A DNA stretch of 64,000 nucleotides. It comes from Mucilaginibacter lappiensis. Its GTDB lineage: Bacteria; Bacteroidota; Bacteroidia; Sphingobacteriales; Sphingobacteriaceae. Shown here piece after piece: positions 52,329-61,284 of this stretch. Under the pieces are notes generated by a model. That model had not been told where the DNA came from. It was given only the letters and a program-made list of their open reading frames with translations, and ran no database searches. Location: assembly GCF_900155965.1 (NCBI RefSeq), contig NZ_FTMG01000013.1, positions 62,001 to 126,000 of the forward strand, in the 5' to 3' direction. The position numbers were made by a program, and so were the translations under genes. Position 1 is the first letter of the stretch. Each line of letters opens with the position of its first letter.

Positions 52329-53421
52329 GTAAGTTTATGTTTAGGTCTATTGAGAATATGCCATCCCTGTTATTGATAGTTAAATCATATTGGCGTTTGT
52401 ACTGATTTTCTAACCTGTTTTTCACGTTCACCAACCCTAGTTTGCTATTATTATGAGGCATAGAGTGAGTTCTTCCTATTTTATTGATGGTATAAAAGCT
52501 AAGACTGCCATTATCTAATCCAACATAAATTTGTACCGGAAAATCACGATCGGATAAGTTAGCGTATTTAAATATATTTTCAACAAAAGTGAGCAGCACC
52601 AGCGGAATTATTTTAATCCCTTCAAAATCGCCTTTTAATATTAACTCGATGCAAAGCTTATTATTAAATCGTATTTGATTGAGTTTGATCAGGTTTTCTA
52701 TCGCTACTATTTCATCTTTTAAACTAACTGTTTCATTACTGCCGGTTGATTTAAATGAATAATGGGTTATCTCTGATAAAAGCATAATAACCTCTGCCGC
52801 TTCTTCCGAGCTTTTATATACCGTATTATAAATATAATTTAGGGTGTTAAATAACAGGTGCGGGTTAATTTGAGCCCTGAGTAAACTGTTGTGGGTAGCC
52901 AGGAGGTCTTTTTCAAGTAATATCTTCCGGCTCTCAGATTTCATCCGTTCATTTTCAAGCTGAAGTATTTTTCGTTTATTGTATACACTGTATAAAGCAA
53001 ACCAATAACAGGTGCTCAGGCCAATAAAATATATGGCGCGCCATATGCTGGCTACAAAAAAGAGATAAGGAAGGTGAATTGATCTTAAAACTTTGATGTG
53101 GAACCAATTTTCCAACATGTAGTTTAAGCCGTAATTAAGCGCTAAATAAATAATTATCTCTAAAGGGAGTAAAATCAAAAATGAGACGAACCAATTATGT
53201 TTCTTTTCAGAAAAACTTTTGAGTAACACCATTGCATTATAATAAAACAATGCAATGTTAAGGGGATAGTGAACTATTTGGTCAATCAAAGGGATTGATC
53301 CCGAAGACAGTATTAATAATACCGAAAGTTCGTATACAATAAATGAGCTCCAAAAAACCAAGTGCCAAAAAACGTGAATACCATGGGTGTTATTCACCAT
53401 GCGTTTAAAGTTGTTTACCAT
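52300..53421 (-). CDS. LytS/YehU-type sensor histidine kinase
   Basis: 373 residues. Four membrane helices occur in residues ~18-150 with no large periplasmic domain. A coiled coil leads to the His_kinase block RAQINPHLLFNTLNYIYNTV with His188, and the ATPase domain ends KLGLVNVKNRLENQYKRQYD. The kinase probably senses a membrane signal or ligand. It forms a two-component pair with the overlapping response regulator and is divergent from the Thr-rich peptide gene at 53495. Confidence 0.88.
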   Translation of the reverse strand: MVNNFKRMVNNTHGIHVFWHLVFWSSFIVYELSVLLILSSGSIPLIDQIVHYPLNIALFYYNAMVLLKSFSEKKHNWFVSFLILLPLEIIIYLALNYGLNYMLENWFHIKVLRSIHLPYLFFVASIWRAIYFIGLSTCYWFALYSVYNKRKILQLENERMKSESRKILLEKDLLATHNSLLRAQINPHLLFNTLNYIYNTVYKSSEEAAEVIMLLSEITHYSFKSTGSNETVSLKDEIVAIENLIKLNQIRFNNKLCIELILKGDFEGIKIIPLVLLTFVENIFKYANLSDRDFPVQIYVGLDNGSLSFYTINKIGRTHSMPHNNSKLGLVNVKNRLENQYKRQYDLTINNRDGIFSIDLNINLHEHNKVLYN

Positions 53422-53494
53422 CCATTTAAATCTGTTTGCACAATAAATTTCATATTATTTACACTTTACTCTAAATTAAATAAAAAAAGCACCT

Positions 53495-53680
53495 ATGAAA
53501 AAGTCCCAGACCTTAAAAGCAATCTTTGAAATTGAAACAGTTTTCAAATTTCAATCAGATTCCAAGACCCTACATCTAAACGTAACCCAAACCGAAACAA
53601 CAACAACGTCGTCAACAGCCACGATAACATCTTTTCAAACTATTGGTTTCCATAAGGTACCCAATGGTTTAAGAATATAA
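53495..53680 (+). CDS. 61-residue Thr/Ser-rich peptide, candidate second RiPP precursor type
   Basis: The frame begins MKKSQTLKAIFEIETVFKFQ and has a block TQTETTTTSSTATITSFQT in which 13 of 19 residues are Ser or Thr, followed by a short basic tail. There is no Cys and no GG site. It starts 73 bp from the divergent kinase start and is preceded by TTTACTCTAAATTAAA, like the -7/RBS region of precursor 5. The composition fits a LanB substrate, perhaps of the second dehydratase (inference). It could instead be an unrelated small protein. Confidence 0.55.
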   Translation: MKKSQTLKAIFEIETVFKFQSDSKTLHLNVTQTETTTTSSTATITSFQTIGFHKVPNGLRI

Positions 53681-54173
53681 GTTACTACCGATCAATGATT
53701 TATTAAACCGCTTAGAATAAAAGGAAAAGAACGATATATGGTTAATTCATACTAACTAATAATACAGCAATTAATGTTAATGAAGATCTGAACAGATTGA
53801 TGGTTGTTAAAACTATCTGTCTGGTATCGGTTATTCATTGCTTGGGCTTATACAATATATTATTAAGTTAATTAAAGGGGTATTTAAATAATGGACCGCT
53901 TTTAATGCGTTGATATAAATATATATTTTTTATCACTAAATGCTAGCAGAAATTATTAAAAAAAGCTTACAGCTAACCTGCATTATTTAATGGGGCCAAA
54001 ACAAATATATCAATCATAAATTGAAATTATAATTTACAGATTAATATCTCCATAAATTATAAGAAATTATTGTATCTAAGAAAAAATAAGATAGAGCTAA
54101 AAGTTTTATTTAAATAAATATCAGCCGTTAATTTTAGCAATTATTAATTATTTGATATCATAATACTTGGATT
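53681..54173. other. 493-bp very AT-rich spacer
   Basis: I see only short ATG frames without features, poly-A/T tracts and several TTAATTA-type palindromes. It probably holds the promoter of the LytTR regulator gene at 54174. No terminator, RNA gene or GTCGAAAAA box was found. Confidence 0.5.
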
Positions 54174-54968
54174 ATGAATAATTCTTGTCAACTATCTGTT
54201 ATTATTGTTGAAAATGACCAGACAGATGCGTCTACGTTAAAACAGTATATTTCCCGTATCCCGTTCCTTCATCTGTTGACGATTTGCCGAACAGCTATTG
54301 AGGCATTGGATATGATTTATATCAAAAAACCGGATATTATTATAGTTGATGTAAACCTTCCGATGATGTCAGGCCTGGAACTGATCAGCGGGTTAACATC
54401 GCAAAAGCCCCAGATTATCCTTACCTCTGCTCACCAGCAATATGCCTTTAACGGTTTTGAACTCGATGTAACCGACTTTTTGCTAAAGCCGTTTGATTTT
54501 CAACGTTTCATTAAAGCCATATGTAAAGTTAAACAAAGGCACTATAATTTAAACAGCGAAATAAATGTGAAGGAACTGATGCCTAAACGTGATAATCTGC
54601 TCGAGGACCTCAATACCAGAGCAACAGCAACTACAACGAAGAGTTTATCAAAGGAAGAACGCTTTATATGGGTTAAGGTTGACAAGAAAATGATGAACCT
54701 GAATACCTCCGAAATTGTATACGTTGAAGGGTTGAGGGATTATGTAAAAATACATCTGGCTAAAATTAACTACGTAGTTAACTTAACCATGACCAAAACC
54801 CAAGAGCTCCTGGGTAACAGTAGCTTTATAAGGGTAAACAGATCTTTTATCATTAATAAATCTTTTATCATTTGTGTTAAAGGCAATACCATCGAAACCA
54901 GCCTGAATAATTCTTTACCTATAGGGGTAAACTATAAAGATGCTGTGAAACAGTTGCTGTTTAACTAA
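54174..54968 (+). CDS. LytTR-family response regulator without adjacent kinase
   Basis: 264 residues. The receiver domain has the phospho-acceptor Asp59 (IIIVDVNLPMM) and FLLKPFDFQRFI. A ~35-residue Thr-rich linker follows. The LytTR domain has EIVYVEGLRDYVKIHLAKIN and FIRVNRSFIINKSFI. It is paralogous to the regulator at 51603 but lacks its own kinase and may be served by the kinase at 52300. A strong hairpin follows at 55052. Confidence 0.88.
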   Translation: MNNSCQLSVIIVENDQTDASTLKQYISRIPFLHLLTICRTAIEALDMIYIKKPDIIIVDVNLPMMSGLELISGLTSQKPQIILTSAHQQYAFNGFELDVTDFLLKPFDFQRFIKAICKVKQRHYNLNSEINVKELMPKRDNLLEDLNTRATATTTKSLSKEERFIWVKVDKKMMNLNTSEIVYVEGLRDYVKIHLAKINYVVNLTMTKTQELLGNSSFIRVNRSFIINKSFIICVKGNTIETSLNNSLPIGVNYKDAVKQLLFN

Positions 54969-55051
54969 ACTTCTCCCGTTTTTATCGCCTACATGGAGAA
55001 ATAAGCGGAGAAGATTTACTACGCCCCAATCAAAACCTACTTTATAAAAGA

Positions 55052-55078
55052 TGCCCCTGGTACTTTGTACCAGGGGCA
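55052..55078. terminator. GC-rich bidirectional hairpin between convergent genes
   Basis: TGCCCCTGGTAC / GTACCAGGGGCA with a TTT loop separates the regulator (plus) and the outer-membrane receptor gene (minus). A-rich and T-rich flanks are present on the two sides. Confidence 0.8.
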
Positions 55079-55201
55079 CTTCTGTTTTAATAATCTTATT
55101 TAGGCCTATTTCTTTTAGGGTATCAGTTATTTTATGTGTAACTCTATCTAAATAGGAAATTCTTCAGATAAATTTCCTTCTGGTCATTAAGTAGAGAAAA
55201 G

Positions 55202-57646
55202 CTATTGATTCAAACCATTCTTAACGCGGTCACCTTCTTCAGTGGCTTTGGGTTCATTTTTCAGGTTACCGTTAATGGATTGGTTTCCGAACGAATAGGT
55301 AAGCCTGAAATTAAAGTATCGGGTATTGGTAAATTGCGATAAGGAGTTATGCAGGTTTAAATAGTTTACCGTTAAAACATCTTTACGGCCGCGATAAACA
55401 TCGTAATAGTTCACATCTATAGTAAGCTTCTTTTTCAGTAGCTCCTTTTTTAACCCAAAATCAAGCGAACTGAGGGCATTAACCTGGTAAAAGTTAAATA
55501 CCGATGGTGAGGTATAAAAGAAAGCCGTGTTAAAATAAAAACCCGGACTAATAGTAAACGTGCTCACAAAGTTATTGGTAAAGTTTATTTTATTACGTGT
55601 AAATGCCCCACCGGCCAGCTGCGATTCATAATGATCATGCAATACGGTGCTGGAGTTTTCGAGGGTCCACCAGTTGGCCACTTTTAACGGAAAATTCAGA
55701 TCGAATGAAATGTTTCTTTTTTTATCCAGGTTAAGCGGCGAGTAGGTTAAAATATTGGTTTCAGAATTTAAAACCGGTAATTGCGTAATAATGTTTTTCT
55801 GGGTTCGGTAGCTCAATGACATATTAACGGAATGAATGGAGTACTCTACTTTAAAATTATTGTAAGTACTTGGATTTAAAAATGGATTACCGCTTACATA
55901 GGTATAGGGGTCAATAATAAATACAAAGGGGTTCAGGTCGCGATAGCTGGGCCGGCTTATTTTTTTGGCATATGAAAGGGTGAGAGTTTGGCCTGAGCCC
56001 CATTTTTTATACAACTGAGCACCCGGCAAAACATTGGTATAGTTTTTTGTAAAGCTTTGCGACGCTATAGCGGCGATACCTGTTGAGCGCGTATCCTCTA
56101 TCCTGGTGCCAACCTCCAGCGTGGCAAAACCAAAGTCATAATCTAAATTAAAGTAGTAGGCGTAAATTTTTTCTTCGTACTTAAAGTTGTTGGTTTGGCC
56201 TGCGGCATTAATAACTGCATTATTTTTTACAGAGTCGCTTACCAGGCCATCTTTGGTTGTACTGTTATTAAATTTACCACCTATTTGCAGGGTAATGGCC
56301 TTTGAAAACGCCGTTTGAAAATCGGCATTAATGTTAAAAAGATCAATGGTAGATTTGGCATCATTGATGATCCCTGATGTGTTGGTGGGCGTATTTACAT
56401 TGGAACTGATGGTATTTTGATTCTGGGTAAGGTCATAACTCCCCAGGTTTGACTCTAAGCTGAATTTGGTGCCTTTTTTATGAAAAGCATGTTCATAATT
56501 AACCGTATAGGTAGCGTTTGTAGCGTCGGTTTTGGTTAAGCCCGTGGTATTAATCAGGCTAACCAGTTGGCTATCATCTGCAGTGTTACCCAAAAATGTT
56601 TTTGAAACGCTATTGGGCTCCTGGCTAATTTTAGTATTAGTGCCCCTGTAATATACACCAAAGGTATTGGCTGTATCTATATAGTACTCCAGGCCCGCAT
56701 TATAATACAGCAACGTGGGTTTATTTTTGATGAACGATTTGGTGTTGAGCAAATAGTTCTGCCCATCCTGTTCATAATAACGGTTACCGGTAATGTCCGT
56801 AAAAGCAGGGGTCCATATCCTCCCGGCCGATGCGGTGATGGTGTATTTTTTCTGCTTAAAGCTAAAGTCGCCGCCAAAGTTAAACTGGTTGTACTTGTTA
56901 CGGGCATATTCTGTGTACAGCGATGTGTTATAGCCGGTTTCTTTCACTTTGTTTTTCAGCACAATATTGATGATCGCTTTTCTATCCCCCTCATATGAGG
57001 AGTTAGGGTTGCTGATGATCTCAATTTTTTCAATGTTATCATACGGGATAGATTTTAACTCCTCCATGCTTAAAGGTGTTCTGCGGCCGTTCAATAAAAT
57101 ATCGGGCTCCACATTACCGTTTATTTTGAACGATCCGTTGAGCAAAGCCACTCCCGGCGCTTTTTGCAAAACATCAAACGCTGTATTTGACGACGCGAAG
57201 ATCTTGCTTTGGGCATTGATCTCCATTTTTCCGGGCTTATTGGAAACCAGCTGCTTTTCGGCCTTTACCTGTACCTCACCCAATTGATTTAAATTAGGGA
57301 TAAGTTTTAATATACCTATATTATATACCGGTGTGGCGCCTGTAAGCTCAATGCCGGCCTTATCCAGCATTTTATAGCCCAGGTAGGATACATTAATGCT
57401 GTATATCCCTTTCTTAAGGCCTTTAATGGTGAATTTACCGGCCGAATCTGTTTGGAGTGATTTTATATTATTAGGATCTTCGGTGCTAATCAGTTTTACG
57501 GTTGCCAGTTCAACGGGGGTGTTATTAGAGTTATCAACAACGGAGCCGGTTAATGTTAAATTACCCTGGGCTTTCAGGGTTAGCGAAGTAAACTCAAATA
57601 GTGCAATAAATAATAAGGTGAGCAACCTGATTAGCCGTTTGTTCAT
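55202..57646 (-). CDS. Outer-membrane beta-barrel receptor with carboxypeptidase-regulatory-like N-domain
   Basis: 814 residues. A signal peptide is followed by a CarboxypepD_reg-like domain (residues ~29-115, NLTLTGSVVDNSNNTPVELA), a plug-like region (FDVLQKAPGVALLNGSFKIN and PDILLNGRRTPLSMEELKSI), and a long barrel of the OMP_b-brl_3 type (YAKKISRPSYRDLNPFVFII). TonB-box and SusD partner are not evident. It may take up peptides or siderophores. It lies next to the RiPP regulators but in its own unit, so a link to RiPP import is speculative. Confidence 0.85.
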   Translation of the reverse strand: MNKRLIRLLTLLFIALFEFTSLTLKAQGNLTLTGSVVDNSNNTPVELATVKLISTEDPNNIKSLQTDSAGKFTIKGLKKGIYSINVSYLGYKMLDKAGIELTGATPVYNIGILKLIPNLNQLGEVQVKAEKQLVSNKPGKMEINAQSKIFASSNTAFDVLQKAPGVALLNGSFKINGNVEPDILLNGRRTPLSMEELKSIPYDNIEKIEIISNPNSSYEGDRKAIINIVLKNKVKETGYNTSLYTEYARNKYNQFNFGGDFSFKQKKYTITASAGRIWTPAFTDITGNRYYEQDGQNYLLNTKSFIKNKPTLLYYNAGLEYYIDTANTFGVYYRGTNTKISQEPNSVSKTFLGNTADDSQLVSLINTTGLTKTDATNATYTVNYEHAFHKKGTKFSLESNLGSYDLTQNQNTISSNVNTPTNTSGIINDAKSTIDLFNINADFQTAFSKAITLQIGGKFNNSTTKDGLVSDSVKNNAVINAAGQTNNFKYEEKIYAYYFNLDYDFGFATLEVGTRIEDTRSTGIAAIASQSFTKNYTNVLPGAQLYKKWGSGQTLTLSYAKKISRPSYRDLNPFVFIIDPYTYVSGNPFLNPSTYNNFKVEYSIHSVNMSLSYRTQKNIITQLPVLNSETNILTYSPLNLDKKRNISFDLNFPLKVANWWTLENSSTVLHDHYESQLAGGAFTRNKINFTNNFVSTFTISPGFYFNTAFFYTSPSVFNFYQVNALSSLDFGLKKELLKKKLTIDVNYYDVYRGRKDVLTVNYLNLHNSLSQFTNTRYFNFRLTYSFGNQSINGNLKNEPKATEEGDRVKNGLNQ

Positions 57647-58126
57647 AAGTAGCTTTGTTATGATATTCTAAACTTTTTTGTAAAGTCTCATTTCTTCCTA
57701 ATTTAGTTTAAAGAAAACCGACCGTTTAATTTTTTCGATGAACTAAGCCATAGTTTCGATATATCTCCTATTTGTTTATGACGAGTTTAATCGGAAATTA
57801 AGAACGGCCGAATGTTAAAATAGATGGATAGTTAATCAGGCAATAATTGATAAGCTCAATGCTGCCATTTCCAATACTTACACCGTTGCTTAAAGAATAA
57901 TCAGTTGCGGGCAGCCATTTACCCAAACGGCGCACCCCGGTAAAAGCCCGGACTCGTGTGATTCCTTCCCTTGGGAAGAGAGGGGTAAATAAAAAATCCC
58001 TGAGCTTGTCGAAGAGTAGCGTGCAGAGGCCTGCTCACCATGCTTCGACAAGCTCAGCATGACACCTACCAAAAAACGTTGAGCTTATGGTTGCTGTTAT
58101 CACCTCATCACTCCAAGAGCTTGCAG
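57647..58126. other. 480-bp spacer with REP hairpin
   Basis: The left part carries the promoter region of the receptor gene. The right part has TTCCCTTGGGAAGAGAGGGG (also present in modified form near 59.74 kb) and the REP hairpin at 58000-58057. No gene is supported. Confidence 0.5.
58000..58057. repeat. REP-type hairpin with perfect 15-bp arms
   Basis: CTGAGCTTGTCGAAG (58000-58014) pairs with CTTCGACAAGCTCAG (58043-58057) around a GCAGAGGCCTGCTCACC loop. It is the cleanest copy of the repeat family also found at 3.37 and 18.94 kb. Confidence 0.8.
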
Positions 58127-58738
58127 CTAATAAGCATACTCTTCAACAATACCCAAAGCTTTGGGCAAAGCGGTTTCTTTGGTTTCGGCTCTAAAATGTC
58201 CTTCTACCCTGAAAACGGTTATATCCGTAAGACCAATTAAACCAAGGGCAGTTCTCAGGTACGATTCTGTAAAATCATAGCTTTTCAAGGGTCCTTCAGA
58301 AAATACCCCGCCTGAGGCGATAGCCAGGTAAACTTTTTTGTTTTTTACCAGCCCTTCCGGTAAACCACCTTCTTGATAAATAAAAGTAACACCACCTCTA
58401 ACAATGTGGTCTATCCATGATTTTAATGTGGATGGGATACCAAAATTGTACATCGGCACACCAATTACAATATTGTCGGCATCCATCAATTCGCTTATCG
58501 CCTCATCGGAGTTTTTGATGGCCTCGCGGTGCTCGGCCGTACGCGCTTCATCGGGCGTATAAAACGCGGTAAAATGTGATTCTTCCAAATGCGGAAATGG
58601 ATTTTTAGTCAGATCACGTGTTTGTACGGTACTACCGGGATAAGCCGAAGATAGTTTCTCCAATATAGCTCCGGATAGTTTGTTACTGAAGGACTCCTTC
58701 CCTTTAACACTCGAAATGATATTTAGTATCTTTTTCAT
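58127..58738 (-). CDS. azoR: FMN-dependent NADH-azoreductase
   Basis: 203 residues, the usual size. The start MKKILNIISSVKGKESFSNK and PMYNFGIPSTLKSWIDHIVR in the middle, with VYLAIASGGVF, are typical of AzoR/AcpD flavodoxin-fold quinone or azo reductases. It reduces quinones and azo dyes and protects against electrophiles. A perfect 38-bp palindrome lies 54 bp upstream of the start, a probable operator. Confidence 0.92.
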   Translation of the reverse strand: MKKILNIISSVKGKESFSNKLSGAILEKLSSAYPGSTVQTRDLTKNPFPHLEESHFTAFYTPDEARTAEHREAIKNSDEAISELMDADNIVIGVPMYNFGIPSTLKSWIDHIVRGGVTFIYQEGGLPEGLVKNKKVYLAIASGGVFSEGPLKSYDFTESYLRTALGLIGLTDITVFRVEGHFRAETKETALPKALGIVEEYAY

Positions 58739-58792
58739 TATTTTTATTTTTTATTTGGTCAAAGGTATTTACTATAGATATACAAAAGATAG

Positions 58793-58830
58793 TACTATAC
58801 TAAAGGATACTAGTATCCTTTAGTATAGTA
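58793..58830. promoter_or_regulatory. Perfect 38-bp palindrome upstream of azoR
   Basis: TACTATACTAAAGGATACT is followed directly by its exact reverse complement, with no loop. TACT...AGTA palindromes are the binding sites of HxlR/YodB-type quinone- or aldehyde-sensing repressors controlling azoR genes in Firmicutes. No HxlR gene is adjacent here. The absence of a loop favours a protein-binding operator over an RNA hairpin. Confidence 0.65.
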
Positions 58831-58951
58831 ACATACATATCAATGCATAGGAAATCAGGAGGAAATGGTTTAGCCGCCATTTAAAACGGCTTACTGCCAA
58901 CTAATTTTTTTGGCAGATAGGCATTTATGCGCTATTTTTATTACTCAGTTT

Positions 58952-59497
58952 ATGATCAATCATTTAACAAAAAACGGAATATCCTACTGCATCAGGCAAG
59001 TAGATGAAAACGACGCGGAACAGCTCATTGCATATTCAAAAAATGTATTCGCCTCAACCAATCAGTTACTTACTACACCCGAGGAATATAATATCTCTGT
59101 AGCCGACGAAAAAGTATGGATCAATAATATCCGTAAAAGCAAAAATTCAGAATTATTAATTGCCACACTGGATCATCAGGTAATAGGGTTCCTGTTTTTT
59201 ATAGGGCAGCAAAAAGCCAAGAATGCCCATGTTGGCGAATTGGGCATTAATGTTCATCCCGGCTACCAGGCCATGGGTATAGGTCGTGCGTTGATGGAAA
59301 CCCTGATAAAATGGGTTAACAATCATAACGTGATTGAAAAAATTGTACTCGAGGTATTTGCAACAAACCATAACGCTATTAAATTATATTATTCCCTGGG
59401 CTTTAAGGAAGAAGGAAGATTTGTTAAAGCCATTAAACAAAAAAACGGGGAATATGTAGATGTTATTCAAATGTATTTATTTGGTGCGAAAGGCTGA
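58952..59497 (+). CDS. GNAT family N-acetyltransferase
   Basis: 181 residues from ATG 58952 (MINHLTKNGISYCIRQVDEN); an upstream TTG would add an unlikely extension. The acetyl-CoA motif VHPGYQAMGIGRALMETLIK (R/Q-x-x-G-x-G/A) and VLEVFATNHNAIKLYYSLGF with KEEGR are intact. The order matches RimI/PhnO-like GNAT enzymes that acetylate small amines or proteins; substrate unknown. Confidence 0.88.
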   Translation: MINHLTKNGISYCIRQVDENDAEQLIAYSKNVFASTNQLLTTPEEYNISVADEKVWINNIRKSKNSELLIATLDHQVIGFLFFIGQQKAKNAHVGELGINVHPGYQAMGIGRALMETLIKWVNNHNVIEKIVLEVFATNHNAIKLYYSLGFKEEGRFVKAIKQKNGEYVDVIQMYLFGAKG

Positions 59498-60201
59498 AAA
59501 TATGCTTTCCACGAGTTGAAAATCCGCAGGAGTAAAAGAAAAATAATATCGAATAACGAATTTTGAATATCGAACGCCGAGCCTTAACTTCATTATTTAA
59601 CATTCGACATTCAGTGTTCGATATTTGAAAAACTGGAGCTTTCACCCTGTTGAAGGGTAGAGCGGGGAGGCCTGCCCACCACGCTCTGACGGAACCCGGC
59701 ATGACATCCGACCAAAGCCAAAGCCTGTGCAATTTCTTCCCTCGGGAAGGGTAGGAAGGGGTTTCATCGCTTGATAATTTTGCCGCTTGTATAAACCCCT
59801 CCCTGCCACTACACAAAATAGCATAGAGTATAATCGACTCACCCGGTCTACGCTTCGCTGGACCACCCTCTCTTCGCCTACGGCGGAAAGAGGGTAAAGA
59901 AAAAATAAAAATCCCCTCTATGTGCGAAGCGGAGAGAGGGGTGACGAGCGCAGCGATGTCGGGGTGAGCTGATACAATAGCCCTTCAAACATAATTTTAT
60001 TTACAAACCCCATTAATCCATTCCCCAAAATTCAAGTCTGATAGAAAATAGCTTACCCTTCCAAGATAGCAGGTCAGCTTTTTTATTTGTTTATATATGA
60101 TCGTTATAGTTAAAAAACGTTAAATAAATGACTGTACGTCAACTTTCTGTAGGTACATACGATTTGTTTTTACTTATTTTTGCTACATCAAATTTAAAGT
60201 C
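59498..60201. other. 704-bp spacer made largely of degenerate intergenic repeats
   Basis: The parts in order are as follows. First is a repeated-word inverted segment (AATATCGAATAACGAATTTT against CATTCAGTGTTCGATATT, 59546-59632). Next is a REP-like CACCCTGTTGAAGGGTAGAG with GGAGGCCTGCCCACC. Then comes TTCCCTCGGGAAGGGTAGGA, and finally CCACCCTCTCTTCGCCTACG with GGCGGAAAGAGGG and CCCCTCTATGTGCGAAGCGG hairpins. Both-strand short frames inside have repeat-derived sequence and are not genes. Confidence 0.6.
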
Positions 60202-60636
60202 ATGCAAAGGAAATTAATTATCATTGCCAGCTTACTGATAGGTAGTTTTTACAGCGGCGTAGTACACGCCCAGCAAACAACCGCTTTAGAACCAGATCAA
60301 AACCCAAGATATTTGGAAAGCCAGTATAAATATATGCGTGGGGCCGATAGCTTGAACAGCCTGCACGGCACTACGGTTCAAAACACGTATAAAGCTTACG
60401 ACTGGTACGAGGCCAAACTGGAACGCCGCAGGCAAAACCGCGAATGGCGCCATGAGGAACGTATGAATGGTTATGATTATAGCCCATCATGGAGTGTCTA
60501 TGGCGGCTACTCATACCCTTACAGCAATTGGGGTTGGAACAGTGGCTGGGGCGGTGGCTATGGAAACCGTTGGGGTGGTGGCTACGGCGGCCGCTGGGGC
60601 GGACGTACCAGTGTTGGTATAGGCTTTGGCTGGTAA
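60202..60636 (+). CDS. Small exported protein with Gly/Trp/Arg-rich tail
   Basis: 144 residues. A signal peptide (MQRKLIIIASLLIGSFYSGV, cut after VHAQ) precedes a charged helical middle (EAKLERRRQNREWRHEERMN) and a tail with repeated GGGYGNRWGG-type units. Function unknown. It is followed 49 bp later by an LpoB-type gene and a COG3014 lipoprotein gene on the same strand, so the three may form one unit concerned with the cell wall or envelope. Confidence 0.6.
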   Translation: MQRKLIIIASLLIGSFYSGVVHAQQTTALEPDQNPRYLESQYKYMRGADSLNSLHGTTVQNTYKAYDWYEAKLERRRQNREWRHEERMNGYDYSPSWSVYGGYSYPYSNWGWNSGWGGGYGNRWGGGYGGRWGGRTSVGIGFGW

Positions 60637-60685
60637 CAATTTACTCAAAATACAATCTTATTATATAAAACCCCGAACAATACAC

Positions 60686-61279
60686 ATGAAATTCAACAAA
60701 ATTATAGCAGTTGCTGCCCTTGCAGTTTCAGGAATGTTAGTAGCCTCATGCTCCAGACAAGTAACACGTGTTAGTACAGACGAAACCATCGATATCAGCG
60801 GAAACTGGAACAACAGCGATTCGAGATTAGTAGCAGCCGACCTTACCGATAAAATATTGAACGCCGCCTGGATAAACACCCACCAGGAAGAACATCAGGG
60901 TAAAAGGCCTGTAGTTATTGTTGGCTTTGTTCAAAACAAAAGCCATGAACATATTGATGCCGAAACATTTGTAAAAGATGTTGAAAGCGCGTTTATACAA
61001 ACCCAAAAAGTACGTTTGGTACAAGGCGGCAAAAAACGTGACGAATTACGTGCCGAAAAAGAAGATCAGCAAACCAACGCTACCGTTTCAAGCATGAAAA
61101 AATTCGGTTTGGAAAACGGAGCCGATTACATACTGCAAGGTTCTATCAACTCCATTGTTGATGCCCACAAACGTCAAAAAGTGGTTTATTACCAGGTTAA
61201 CCTGGAACTGACCAATATCCAAACCAACGAAGTAGTTTGGATAGGCGAAAAGAAAATAGCCAAATACGTAAAAAACTAA
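60686..61279 (+). CDS. lpoB: LpoB-type penicillin-binding protein activator lipoprotein
   Basis: 197 residues from ATG 60686 (MKFNKIIAVAALAVSGMLVA); an upstream frame start at 60626 would bury the signal peptide. The lipobox LVASC is followed by VSTDETIDISGNWNNSDSRL and ENGADYILQGSINSIVD, blocks of the LpoB/PBP-activator family. In E. coli LpoB spans the periplasm to stimulate PBP1b; here PBP1A at 14.7 kb is a possible partner. Confidence 0.85.
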   Translation: MKFNKIIAVAALAVSGMLVASCSRQVTRVSTDETIDISGNWNNSDSRLVAADLTDKILNAAWINTHQEEHQGKRPVVIVGFVQNKSHEHIDAETFVKDVESAFIQTQKVRLVQGGKKRDELRAEKEDQQTNATVSSMKKFGLENGADYILQGSINSIVDAHKRQKVVYYQVNLELTNIQTNEVVWIGEKKIAKYVKN

Positions 61280-61284
61280 GCCTG

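Noticed and set aside
55202..57646. SusC-type receptor of a polysaccharide utilisation locus
   Set aside because: No SusD-like gene or glycoside hydrolase is adjacent, and the barrel is of the shorter OMP_b-brl_3 type.
59498..60201. Short frames on both strands in the repeat-rich spacer
   Set aside because: They are built from REP and repeated-word segments, have no family similarity and overlap hairpins.
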